Shown here piece after piece: positions 1 to 9,313 of a DNA stretch of 64,000 nt (positions are counted from its first letter, which is position 1; every line of letters begins with the position of its first letter). The notes under the pieces were generated by a model, which was given only the letters and a program-made list of their open reading frames with translations, did not search any database and was not told the origin of the DNA. A program made the translations under genes and the position numbers. Source of the stretch: Peltaster fructicola. Its lineage: Eukaryota > Ascomycota > Dothideomycetes. The stretch spans positions 3,162,001-3,226,000 of the forward strand of contig CP051141.1 of NCBI GenBank assembly GCA_001592805.2. The letters run 5' to 3'.

Positions 1-676
1 GGGACGTTCATGGCCCATTTGCATGATCGATGATCCGACCACGCCGGCAACATGCCTATCTGCTCACAGCATAGCTCTCCAGTGTCAATGCAGTAACATA
101 CAGAAGTGGTGCTGCCGTCTAGTATCGGATGGTTTCGCAGTCCCAACCACGACGTCAGGCGTCCGGAGAGGCTGATCGAGGCTGGAGTGGCGCTGTCCAA
201 TCGGTTATGAAAACCTGTCGACGCCTTCGCATGCCCGATACGTCAGGAACGAGCGGAACGTCTACAGTGGCACGTGTGGCATCTGTTGTCATTCTCCACG
301 CCATAGAGCGTATTGATGCTTGCGTAGGTGGAGTCCGTGACGGTTGCATGCAGCACTGCTGCAGTAACCATAACTAGCGCAAAATGATAGTCCATGCATG
401 TAGGAACTAGTTCAATGTGCTAGTAAAGTCAAACGACTAGGCGATCATGATCAGAGCGCAATTGCTCTTTTCGTGTTCGTTCATTATGTCGATCGTTAGC
501 TTCAGGACGTCATGAATGCCCAGCAACTCGAAAGGACCGAAGAATGGTTGTTCTTACCTGTGTACATGCGGCCAGATCGCGTCGAAGACTAGCTACCTCA
601 GCTTGGATCTTCGTAGATCTCTTTGATAACAACGTATCGAGCACACTAAGCAGTCTGAGCCCTTGAGTCTACAACT
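1..676. other. left-edge stretch with no recognisable gene
   Basis: Only short open frames without family resemblance are present on either strand. It may hold the 5' exon and promoter of the small protein that follows, but I could not settle a first exon. No repeat or RNA gene was seen. Confidence 0.5.
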
Positions 677-1072
677 TTGCTGTCGACAATAGTGTGTACA
701 GCTTGGAAACACATCTCACTATGGCTTTGTGAGTTGGACAAGACCTTCCAGGTCCAATCGCTGACATTTACACACAGTCCAATCATTGACGATACTGCCA
801 AGACAGACCTGGGAAAGCGTCAGCAGTTGGCGGAGGTCGCGAAAGCAGATGACAAAGACTTGAGTGGACTCACCCCTGCCCAGATTCGAGAGATGGCGAA
901 GAACGGTTCTGCTCTGAATGATCGGGGAGAACCTATCGGAGAGACCACAGCTTCAGGCACACCGACTGAAGAAAAGCCGAGTAGCCTGAAGATCAAGATT
1001 ACCTTGAACTTGGATGTCGAGATCCACCTGTCTGCGAGGATCAAGGGAGACATCACGATTGGCCTGTTGTAG
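677..1072 (+). CDS. small conserved fungal protein of unknown function (3' part)
   Basis: The frame is open through a stop at 1070-1072. The convincing part begins near position 800: a charged stretch, then SGLTPAQIREMAKNGSALND, then a C-terminal end reading KITLNLDVEIHLSARIKGD followed by ITIGLL. From memory, this alternating hydrophobic C-terminal end recurs in small hypothetical proteins of many Pezizomycotina. No function is known to me. The only in-frame ATG is internal, at about 892, so an upstream exon carrying the start is likely and the left boundary given is only the limit of the open frame. It is convergent with the next gene, with about 68 bp between the stops. Presence of a gene is fairly sure; its 5' structure is not. 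Confidence 0.55.
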   Translation: MLSTIVCTAWKHISLWLCELDKTFQVQSLTFTHSPIIDDTAKTDLGKRQQLAEVAKADDKDLSGLTPAQIREMAKNGSALNDRGEPIGETTASGTPTEEKPSSLKIKITLNLDVEIHLSARIKGDITIGLL

Positions 1073-1139
1073 AGCGCCGGGACGGTTCCTGAGAGCAGTA
1101 AAGGCGTATGGCGAAACGGAAGGCTCATATCCTCCAAGC

Positions 1140-1844
1140 TCATGTTTCGTCTTTCAGCTGTAGTCTCTCCGCGCGTTCATCTACAGCGTCCTCATAGTCT
1201 ATACGCAGCTCTTTTCGCCAGATCTCGACTTCGAGCATACGTCTCTTCTCATGACCGATCTGACCATGACCTTTGAGACCGTTGTCCTTGCAATCAAAGT
1301 ACAGTGCCCACATGTCGTCATTCTCGTCTTCTTGAACAGCGATGAAGCCCTCCCATCCTTGAAATGTCAAGCGCCTGTCGACCTTTGTACAATCCCAAGG
1401 ACCAACGAGGTTTTGCTCTGCTGGTGCTCGAAGACCATATTCGACGGCGTGCGTCTTGTGATTGACGAAAACCCAGTTGAGATGACGTTCGTGATTGATC
1501 CAGGTGACAAGCCCCTCGCCATTGGCATATCCTGACTTCCGCCATATCTCCATCATGTCTGGAAAAGGGAGGTAGTTGACTGAAGCTGGGAAGTGTTCTT
1601 CGAGATCAGGTCGCAGGTCGACGTCCTTACGCGTGTCGACATACAGCTTGCCGTTGCGCAGAACGATAGGCGCATTGTTGAACTGCGCTGAGTACCTGCT
1701 TGGCTTGAGGAGACTGACAGTCAGATGGCACTTTCGACCACGATGCTCTTCGCGTTGATTCTGCTTTTGACCATGTCGTATTGCCTCCGTAGTGCCAACG
1801 ATCGCTGGACAAGCTGCGACGGCAGTGATGATGCCAAATACCAT
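1140..1844 (-). CDS. conserved Pezizomycotina protein of unknown function, 234 aa
   Basis: A single exon with ATG at 1844. The N-terminus is hydrophobic (FGIITAVAACPAIVGTTEAI, about residues 3-22) and is followed by a basic segment (RHGQKQNQREEHRGRK). The rest is soluble, with many aromatic and charged residues (GLVTWINHERHLNWVFV, LVGPWDCTKVDRRLTFQGWE, ALYFDCKDNGLKG). I recognise this layout from many uncharacterised ascomycete proteins of similar length, where the order TEA.R.GQ...HRG, GLVTWIN, VGPWD.TKVDRR and GWEGFIAVQEDE is kept. No catalytic signature is visible. The N-terminus could be a membrane anchor or part of the fold. Confidence 0.8.
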   Translation of the reverse strand: MVFGIITAVAACPAIVGTTEAIRHGQKQNQREEHRGRKCHLTVSLLKPSRYSAQFNNAPIVLRNGKLYVDTRKDVDLRPDLEEHFPASVNYLPFPDMMEIWRKSGYANGEGLVTWINHERHLNWVFVNHKTHAVEYGLRAPAEQNLVGPWDCTKVDRRLTFQGWEGFIAVQEDENDDMWALYFDCKDNGLKGHGQIGHEKRRMLEVEIWRKELRIDYEDAVDERAERLQLKDET

Positions 1845-2209
1845 CACAGGGTGATTGTGTTTGGTCTAGTCGATCATTGCATCGTGAGATGTTCTCGTTT
1901 GATCGTAGACTGCAACAAGGACAGGAATGACACAATCGAGGTCCGTGCTCGGGCACATCATTCGCAACTGGAGCCTAACAACAACGGAGCAAGGCATACT
2001 TTCAGCTGAAGCTCGCGCTCATCTTCATTGAAGCAGTTGACCAGGACATGTGCTGCTGACAGACAAGAAACAAGCTCATAGAGAGGTATGCGCAAAGTAC
2101 ATGTATGTGGTCATTATTATCTTACATCACTCGTCGCTATGCGGCATCGTCCTCTCTTCTCTACTTCCCATCATTAGAGCGACGCATGTAGAGTCCCTCA
2201 AACATCACC
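1845..2209. other. intergenic, no gene recognised
   Basis: This lies between two minus-strand genes and should hold the promoter of the 234-aa protein and the terminator of the surface protein. No distinct motif stood out. Confidence 0.5.
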
Positions 2210-3310
2210 TCACCGATAAGCAGAGCTGGCTTCAAGCTCGACCGGGTCGATATGCTTGAAGCTGGTGCCCTTGGTGCAGTGAGCTTGGAGCTCTCGCGGA
2301 CTCATCATAACAGCTGCCAATTCAGCTTCCGTCCGCTCTTTATAACCCTCTGCAGATGCATAATATCCAAGTTCTGACTTGTTATACACCTCCTGCGACC
2401 ACGAGCTCTGATATGGTGGTTCCCGATTTGAGCTTTCGAATTGCTGCTTACGCAACCGACTTCTCCAGACCAAGAATGCTGCAAGCAGTATCAGCAGCAC
2501 AGCTATAACGGGACCTATGGCGATTCCTGCTATCGCTCCAGCCGACAAGGAGGTAGAGGCTAGATTGCCTGCTTGAGCTGGAGTCGTGGTAGACGATCCC
2601 AGATTCGATGTACTGACTGACACAGGCGCAAGACTGTATGCTGTCGATGTCGATGAGTAGGCGATCACACTGGTGATACTAGTGGTGCTAGTAGTTGGAG
2701 GTGCAGAGCTTGTGGAGCTTTGTACAGCGCTCGATATGCTTGAGGAGGAAGACGGACTCGCTAATGCTTGTAGAACTTGCTGCTGGATGTTGCATCGCGC
2801 ATACGTTGCACTCGCATTATACCCCGGGGCACAGGTGGTGTTAGGGAGGCAACATGCTTCTGTGGTACCTGGGGAAAGTTGTGTGCAAGAGACTGAACCT
2901 GGTCTGCTGCAGCTTGTGTCGCTGAGGTCGATATAGCAACCTTGCTGACTGCACGATGTAAGTCAAGAAGCCGGAAGACAAGATCGACTGATACGTACTA
3001 TGCTACACAACACCACCCACTACCAGAGAACTGCTCACATTGTGGGAAGTTCGAGTTGGCGTTGATGCCTGTCGGACTGTGTCAGTGGTCGACTAAAGCC
3101 ATATCTTCCATACGTACAACAAAGAGTATTGCCAGGCGTGCATGTTGACGTCGACCATCCGGCACCGAACGCCTGCGCACACACGTCACGCCTGAATATG
3201 CCGTCTTCATCCCTAGTCTTGCGATGTTGATCTGCTTGTGAGAGAGCGAGCAGACTGGGCCATGGTGTGTTAAGATCAAATGGTCGTTCTATTGCGAGGC
3301 TAGAGTTCAT
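2210..3310 (-). CDS. cysteine-rich single-pass surface protein
   Basis: Read as three exons on the minus strand: 3118-3310 or longer, 2999-3068 and 2210-2948, with introns 3069-3117 and 2949-2998. Spliced, the ectodomain carries cysteine pairs (DVCAQAFGAGW, CTPGNTLCC, FPQCEQFSGSGWCC, GCYIDLSDTSC, EACCLPNTTCAPGYN). A Ser/Thr-rich stalk follows, then a transmembrane helix (AGAIAGIAIGPVIAVLLILL), a basic stop-transfer (WRSRLRK) and a cytosolic tail of about 90 residues with Tyr and Glu motifs. The plan resembles fungal Wsc/Mid2-like or other cell-wall-facing sensors, but no named domain is certain. The start is unresolved: ATG 3310 gives no good signal peptide, though PWPSLLALSQA just after it could be the end of one begun in an upstream exon. 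A dibasic RR precedes the first cysteine. Confidence 0.7.
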
Positions 3311-3780
3311 CGTGGGCTCAGATCGCACTCTAGCACCCAAGATTGTTGTTCGAGTCGGGCCCAATGTTCGATTGAGATGAGGTTGTGGCAGACATCTTTG
3401 CCAAGGGCGCACTGCGCTGCTTCATCACGGGGAATGGATCGCGACAACGACGCCCTCGGACTCGGCTGTGCCACACGTTTACATGTTATGATGTGCCTGC
3501 CGATTCAGTTGTCACGCTGTGGTGATAATATAAGAACGGGATGTAGCGTCAATTGAACTCAAAGCAGGTTCCACGACGAATCACGGTCATAAGCGCCAAG
3601 ACTCTACGCGCTGACTTGCTGTGCCGCAAGACACTTCACATGCACGCTGTATCAAACATGATGCTGCTGTGCCTCATCTCCATGGCAAGAGACGTTGGTA
3701 TCTTTCAGTTTCCTCAGCTGTACTTCCGCGTATGACTTCCTTTCAACCCTCTTTCTTTCATCACAGCGTTGACTCTAGTT
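3311..3780. other. divergent intergenic region
   Basis: This lies between the minus-strand surface protein and the plus-strand DUF3431 gene, so it should contain both promoters and perhaps the missing first exon of the surface protein. A CT-rich tract precedes the DUF3431 start (ttcctttcaaccctctttctt, about 3737-3757). Confidence 0.5.
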
Positions 3781-4989
3781 ATGCCCTCAAGAGACCAGCT
3801 TCTCCCGTTCAATGTCAATGACGAGAAAGAGACGTACCGGACGGTTTGGCTGCGAGCAGATGGCTCGCGAAACATGCTCAATTTTGAGCTCTTTCTACGG
3901 CGATACTGGCTAATGCTGGGCATAGTCAGTATGAGTGCTCTAGCAATGTTGACCTTTCGGCACTCATACGGGCCTCGATCATACAGTTTGAATCAAGTGC
4001 TACCTCAGCCTCACATCTATGAGCAAAATGCGCAGCATGAGACATACGAGGCCACGCTGGTCGTGGCTAGCATGAAAGTCGAGAACACGAGCTGGCTCGA
4101 CGACTATCGACCGGAGTGGGACAAGAAGATCTATGTCACGGATGATCAAAACGCTTCACTAAATGTCCCTATGAATAAAGGTCGAGAGGCTATGGTATAC
4201 TTGACGTAAGTGCATCCTTGAATGAAGTCGTGTACTGACAGAAGAAGCTACATAATCGATCACTACGACGAGCTGGCTCCCGTGACGATCTTTCACCACG
4301 CAGCCAGATATGTGAGTCCACCAATCGCAACGCATGCATCTACTGATAAGTACCAGCAATGGCATAATGATGACCCTTTGTACGACGGACGACGCATGCT
4401 CGATCGCCTGCAGATCAACCACATACTGTCGAGAGGATACGCCAATCTGAGATGTGTCTGGACACTAGGCTGCCCGGCAGAGATCCACCCAATCGATGAA
4501 CAAGTCGCTATCCATTCCGATGAGGACAGGACCGGCACTTACTACTCAGAAGCATTCGCAGAGCTCTTCCCAGGAATGCCCATGCCTGAAGCTGTCGGCG
4601 TCTCCTGTTGTGCACAGTTCGCTGCCAGCCGAGACAAGATCAGACAAAGGCCACTGTTGGACTACATACGCTTTAGAGACTGGTTGATCAGCAGCGACTT
4701 ACAGGATCATGTTAGCGGCCGGATTCTCGAGTACTCCTGGCATATCATCTTTGGCGAAAAAGCAGTCTTCTGTCCTGATGCTAAGACGTGCTACTGTCAA
4801 GTCTATGGCTTGTGTAATCTCGAGTGTGGGAGCGAAGGCACTTGCGAATCTCAGTATACACTCGCGCGCTATGCGACAATGCCACAAGGCTGGCCTGAGA
4901 TTGGTTGGGATGGCGAGACTCGTAATATCACGAAGTTACGTGAAGAGCAAGCTGCGGACTACAAACCAAGGTTGGATATCGCTGGATAG
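3781..4989 (+). CDS. DUF3431 type II membrane protein
   Basis: Three exons: 3781-4205, 4245-4311 and 4357-4989, giving 374 aa. The second intron is only 45 nt; removing it restores the family signature RYQWHNDDPLYDG. The first intron may end at 4241 or 4244. A cytosolic N-terminus of about 40 residues precedes one membrane helix (YWLMLGIVSMSALAMLTF). The lumenal domain shows DUF3431 hallmarks: VVASMKVENTSWLDDY, VPMNKGREAMVYLT, YIIDHYDEL, GYANLRCVWTLGCP, FAELFPG, CCAQFAASRDKIRQRP, a WHIIFG block, then a Cys-rich end (CPDAKTCYCQVYGLCNLECG). The family is fungal and widespread, and resembles Golgi-facing type II glycosyltransferase-like proteins, but its activity is unknown. The gene converges on the next with only 20 bp between stops. 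Confidence 0.88.
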
Positions 4990-5009
4990 ATATGGCTCAT
5001 ATAGCATCA

Positions 5010-8000
5010 CTAATGCCATCCACGATGACATGTTGGACAGACTGGATCTTGCTCCTTCGGTGCTTGATTACAACTTCCTTGTGTGTTCGGATCCTGCTGA
5101 CCCCATTTATGCAAGCTGTCCATGAGGTCGTTGAGCTCTTCGTCAGAAGTTGCAGGTTGGGTTACAGGCTGCGATTCGGCTGGCGCAGGTGTGTTTCCTG
5201 AGTGGCCAGTGGTACTGCCTGCTTGTGGCTGTTCGCTAACCTGATTGCCAGCCGCAGCGGGAGGCTTCTGTCCTTGCGTGAGGTCTTGCGAAGGGACAAA
5301 GGCCGGACCGTCATCAGACGTAGTAGGCCCGCGGTGAGGAGTGCCAGCAGTCTCTTCAGTGGAGTTTGACCCGGTCTCACCACCGCTACCTGGCGCTTGA
5401 TGATCTCTCTGACCATTCGTGTCTGGAGCGGCTGTTGATGTCGGGTTGTTGTGCTGACCTGGACGGTCAAGCTGCTCGGGCCTGGGCAGATCGTCCTGAG
5501 GGACCGCTGAAGCTGGCTTCGAAGGCTGTCCAGGCGACGATCCGCTGTTGGTATGGCTGGATGCGCCGTTGTCTTGACCTGGCTGTGTCTCTGTTGTGGC
5601 AGGACGTGATGAATCGCCCTCAGGCCTCGACGCAGGAGGAGTCTGCTGTGCTGTGGAAGATGTGTTCGTGGCTGGTCCCTGGGACTGACTGCCTGCAGCA
5701 GCTTCTTGAGACGGCTCTTTTCCAGGATCCTGCTTACCATCATCTGACACCGCTTGGTCGTTAGTCTTAGGACGATCGTTCTGTGTTGTGGAAGGAGGGT
5801 TTGAGCCTTGTTGAGAAGGTGGAGCTTGGGATCCAGCGTTTTGAGATGTACCACTTCCTCCAACCTGCTGGCCACTTCCTGATTCTGCTTGGCCGTCTTT
5901 TGACGTGCTGTCGTCGAGATGCCCGTCTTTCGCATTAAGAGCGTCCTCGAAAGCCTGCATTTGTTCACGCATCTTCTGCAACTGCTCGCGTAAATCATGG
6001 AGAGACTGCTTTGCCTTCGGATCGTTGTTGGTAGACGTAGCAGGTTTGCCATGCTTCTGGTTGCTGCCGTCAGGGCCTTGTGCTGGGGAAGTCTCCTTCG
6101 CACTATCGGGAGATGCGTCAGGACCATTATTTGACTGTGTTGAAGATCCAGTAGGCTGCTGCGAGCTACCTTGCTTGTGATCGCTGTCGTCTGAGCCTTG
6201 TGTGGATGGAGTTCCGGTCGCATTGTTAGAGCTGCTGGATCCTCCTGAGCCACTGCCCACTTGCGAATGGGGTGCATTAGACTGCTGCTGTGGGTCATTG
6301 TTCGTTGCAGTTTGTCCACTGGAAGCACCAGGATCACGAGTTGCCTGTGTCTGCGACGACGCTGGCCTGCTCGTCTGTTCTCCAGTATCTGGATCGTGCT
6401 GGCTTGACGATGGTGTATCGTCGTTATTAGGGGGCTCAGCTGTGTTTCCTGGAGCTTTGTCCTGCTCACTCTGCTGCTTGCCGGGTTGTCCGTCCGGCTT
6501 CGAAGACGCATCATCGCCGGCAGACTGAGTTGTGGTTGGTGGGCTTCCGCCACTCTCACCCTGCTGCCCTGTACCGTGTCCATTCGGCTGAGCATTGTCG
6601 TGTCGTCCATTCTGTTCTTTCGCTGGCCTCTGGGTAACATTGTCAGGTGATTGACCAGATATGGTGTCACGTCCAGCTGTGTCTGCTGGGCCTGTTGATG
6701 GTCCAGCTGTGTCATGTCCCTGGTCGTTAGCTGCACCATCTTGTGATGTGCTTTTCTCGTTAGCACCATCACCATGCTCTCTCTGTGGGCTTGGCTTTTC
6801 GGATGCATCAGGTCGGGGCCCGCTGGGCTGGTTGTTGGCTCGCAGCTTGTCCAATTCTTCCTGTAGCTCATCTCGTTCCTTCTGAGCAGTGGCTAGGTCA
6901 TTGCCAAGCTGTTTGCCATGCTCATGACATCTTGCAAGAGCACTAGTCTGCTCTGCTTCACGTGAAATTGCATCTTTAGCATCTCTCTGCAGGCGGGCGT
7001 TGTCTCGTCGCAGCTGCTCGTTGTCACCATTCAGTTTTCGCTCTGTCGTGTGCGACGACTCCAAGTGCTGCTTCAGACCTTCTTTGTCTGCACGTAGACT
7101 ATCCACGGTGTCAGTATTCTCCCTACGCTCCCTTACCTGTGCTTCCCGACACTCTTTCAGTCTAGTATTGGCCGCATCTCTGGCGGTTTCTGCAGCTTTC
7201 AGCGCCTCTTGAGCAGCTTTTGCGTCCATTGAGCTATCCGCTGCCTCCTCTTTGGACGTCTCAAGGTCTTTCTGCAGTGCCTTACCGTGTTCGCGACAGT
7301 GCTGTAATTGTGACTCAAGCTTATCTCTCTCGTCCTTGACATTTTGCAATCGCTTCACAGCCTCACCATCTTTTGTATCACTTGCTTCCTTTTGTGCCTT
7401 CAGCTCTTCACGAAGTGCCGCAGTCTCACGCTCGGCCTGAGCTTGGGCAGCTTCTGCAGTGGACTGAGCATCTTCTGCTGCAGTTTTCTCTGACTTCAGG
7501 CGATCTCGATCTTGCACAGCTTTGGTCAATTTTGACTGCAGACGTTGCTTCTCGGTTTCGTCAGCTTGTGCACGCTCTTCGCGAGCAGCGTCGGCCTCCT
7601 CGGCTTGAGTTTGCGCCTTGTTGAGGTCGTTGCGTAGAGCATTGATCGTCTCCTTAGAGGCTGTAGCTTCAGCGCGTGCCGAATCGCGCTCGCGCGTCAA
7701 TTCCGCGTTTTGTCTCTCAAAACCATTCGATTTGCTCTTCTCTGCAGACAACTCCTGGTTCAATGCTTCATGTTCTGCATCTGACTCTTCCTTCCGCTTG
7801 CGAGCTGCTTCCTTAGTTTCGCTCAATTGGGCGTTGCTCTCAGCCAACTCTTTCTCGAGTTTTGCGCGTTGACGGGCACTATCCTGGTCGCGTCGAGCTG
7901 ATTGAGCTGCTTCTCGAGCGAGTGCAGCCTCAGACTCTCTAATCTTGCTCTCCTGATCCTTGTTTACGTCGTTGGCGTGATCTAGGTCTTTCTGCAAGCT

Positions 8001-8669
8001 CTCGACTTGCCTCTGAGTATCCTCGACTTGCCTCTGCTTCTCTGCATCTGCTGGCCTGGCAGCAGGTTTACTGTCCTCGGGACGGCGACCATCGACGGCG
8101 CTACTCTGCTCGGTAGATTGTGCCTGTTGCTCTGATGAGCTCGGCGCTTGATCGTCATCGTCTTTCAGCTCGGCACTAGTAGCTTCACGCTCTCCCGCTG
8201 AAGTGCCTGGAATATCGCTGTCGCCCTGGCCTGGGCTGACTGCTGCTGGATCGCTCTGTTCGGTGTTCTTGGCTACTTCTGGTTCTACGTCGTCTTTCAG
8301 CTCAACACTAATTGGTCCTCTTGCTTGGCCTGAGTCGCTGTCGTGGCTATCACTACTGGTTGCGGGCTTGGCCGTGACCGTTTGTGGTTCTGATTCGGAC
8401 TTGTTCTCTTCTGTGCTGTTTCCACTCTCTTCAGGCGCTTTAGCATCTTCATCGTCCTTCAGCTCGACGCTACGCGGTGCTCGACCTTGATTGTCATCTT
8501 GCTCTCCTGCGTTCGTTGGTGGTGGAATGTTGGTTGGTTCCGGCTGCTTTTCCTCGTAGTCCTCCTCGTCTTTCAACTCGACACTTCTGGGCCCAGGCTC
8601 GACGTCGTCTTCATCGTTGAGCTCTGCTCTGCTGGTCACAAGTGGAGGATCTGGGTCTGGTTGAGGCAT
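5010..8669 (-). CDS. 1219-aa acidic coiled-coil and disordered protein with SVELKDDED repeats
   Basis: A single exon of 3.66 kb with ATG at 8669. The N-terminal 180 residues hold five copies of an acidic motif: SRAELNDEDD (about 13-22), RSVELKDEED (28-37), RSVELKDDED (66-75), ISVELKDDVE (120-129) and TSAELKDDDD (164-173). Residues of about 200-640 are a long coiled coil with no Pro-rich breaks; inside it the phrase C(R/H)EHGK.L..DL occurs twice. Residues of about 640-1190 are low complexity (Ser, Gln, Pro, Gly, Asp) with a short second coil (LHDLREQLQKMREQMQAFED). The end is EELNDLMDSLHKWG, then a cysteine group ending CPTCHRGWH, which could bind one metal with the upstream CNQ cysteine. No catalytic domain is visible. 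The form suits a scaffold; septal-pore-associated and polarisome proteins look like this, but that is a guess. Confidence 0.85.
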   Translation of the reverse strand: MPQPDPDPPLVTSRAELNDEDDVEPGPRSVELKDEEDYEEKQPEPTNIPPPTNAGEQDDNQGRAPRSVELKDDEDAKAPEESGNSTEENKSESEPQTVTAKPATSSDSHDSDSGQARGPISVELKDDVEPEVAKNTEQSDPAAVSPGQGDSDIPGTSAGEREATSAELKDDDDQAPSSSEQQAQSTEQSSAVDGRRPEDSKPAARPADAEKQRQVEDTQRQVESLQKDLDHANDVNKDQESKIRESEAALAREAAQSARRDQDSARQRAKLEKELAESNAQLSETKEAARKRKEESDAEHEALNQELSAEKSKSNGFERQNAELTRERDSARAEATASKETINALRNDLNKAQTQAEEADAAREERAQADETEKQRLQSKLTKAVQDRDRLKSEKTAAEDAQSTAEAAQAQAERETAALREELKAQKEASDTKDGEAVKRLQNVKDERDKLESQLQHCREHGKALQKDLETSKEEAADSSMDAKAAQEALKAAETARDAANTRLKECREAQVRERRENTDTVDSLRADKEGLKQHLESSHTTERKLNGDNEQLRRDNARLQRDAKDAISREAEQTSALARCHEHGKQLGNDLATAQKERDELQEELDKLRANNQPSGPRPDASEKPSPQREHGDGANEKSTSQDGAANDQGHDTAGPSTGPADTAGRDTISGQSPDNVTQRPAKEQNGRHDNAQPNGHGTGQQGESGGSPPTTTQSAGDDASSKPDGQPGKQQSEQDKAPGNTAEPPNNDDTPSSSQHDPDTGEQTSRPASSQTQATRDPGASSGQTATNNDPQQQSNAPHSQVGSGSGGSSSSNNATGTPSTQGSDDSDHKQGSSQQPTGSSTQSNNGPDASPDSAKETSPAQGPDGSNQKHGKPATSTNNDPKAKQSLHDLREQLQKMREQMQAFEDALNAKDGHLDDSTSKDGQAESGSGQQVGGSGTSQNAGSQAPPSQQGSNPPSTTQNDRPKTNDQAVSDDGKQDPGKEPSQEAAAGSQSQGPATNTSSTAQQTPPASRPEGDSSRPATTETQPGQDNGASSHTNSGSSPGQPSKPASAVPQDDLPRPEQLDRPGQHNNPTSTAAPDTNGQRDHQAPGSGGETGSNSTEETAGTPHRGPTTSDDGPAFVPSQDLTQGQKPPAAAGNQVSEQPQAGSTTGHSGNTPAPAESQPVTQPATSDEELNDLMDSLHKWGQQDPNTQGSCNQAPKEQDPVCPTCHRGWH

Positions 8670-9313
8670 GACTTTGTGGTGTTGGTGTACAAATCATGAG
8701 GGATCTTTATTGGTAGCATTCGATGTGCACGCCTGCGAGAATGTGCGATCAAACCATCCCATCTGGTAGCAAGGTGAGCTCTACTAACGGACACTGCACA
8801 GACGTATTCGTGGTCAATTCTGAGTCCACGACTCATTACGTCGACAAGACACACAGATCGAGTTCACGTTCGATGAGCTCGAGCAGCCGACAGCAGTAAC
8901 AGTGGATCGACAATGCAGGTCCACTCGACTTGCTGCAGCTAAAGTTGTCAACATCCACACAAGCCATAGCTCCGACAGCATGTCATGTACGTGCAAGGTG
9001 TGTATGCCACTCTGGGCATGGATCATGGAGCGTGGATTTACCTCATCTGCGGATCGGATCCCACTTGCTTGCCGTAGCGCAACAACCTTATGCACGACCT
9101 CAATAATGGCAACCTTCGCTTACAACATTACGTCGTATGCATACATTCTGTGCACTATCGTCGACGATCGATCATGACAATGCGACCCAGCATCACGATG
9201 GTGGTCAATGCAGGCGAGCATGGATTTGACTGCTCTCGAGCTCTGCCGAGCAGCTTCCATTTCATAGCTCTATCCGACTTCGTCTCGAGTACAGCTTTAC
9301 ACAACTTGTCAAC
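8670..9313. other. divergent intergenic region between two low-complexity genes
   Basis: About 640 bp shared by the 1219-aa coiled-coil gene (minus) and the GGPLGA-repeat gene (plus), which could be co-regulated from here. No convincing small gene or known operator was seen. Confidence 0.5.

Noticed and set aside
5162-6871. A 569-codon minus-strand frame overlapping the 1219-aa gene
   Set aside because: It is a shadow frame created by the repetitive codon use of the disordered region; it is full of Arg, Leu, His and Met and has no family resemblance.
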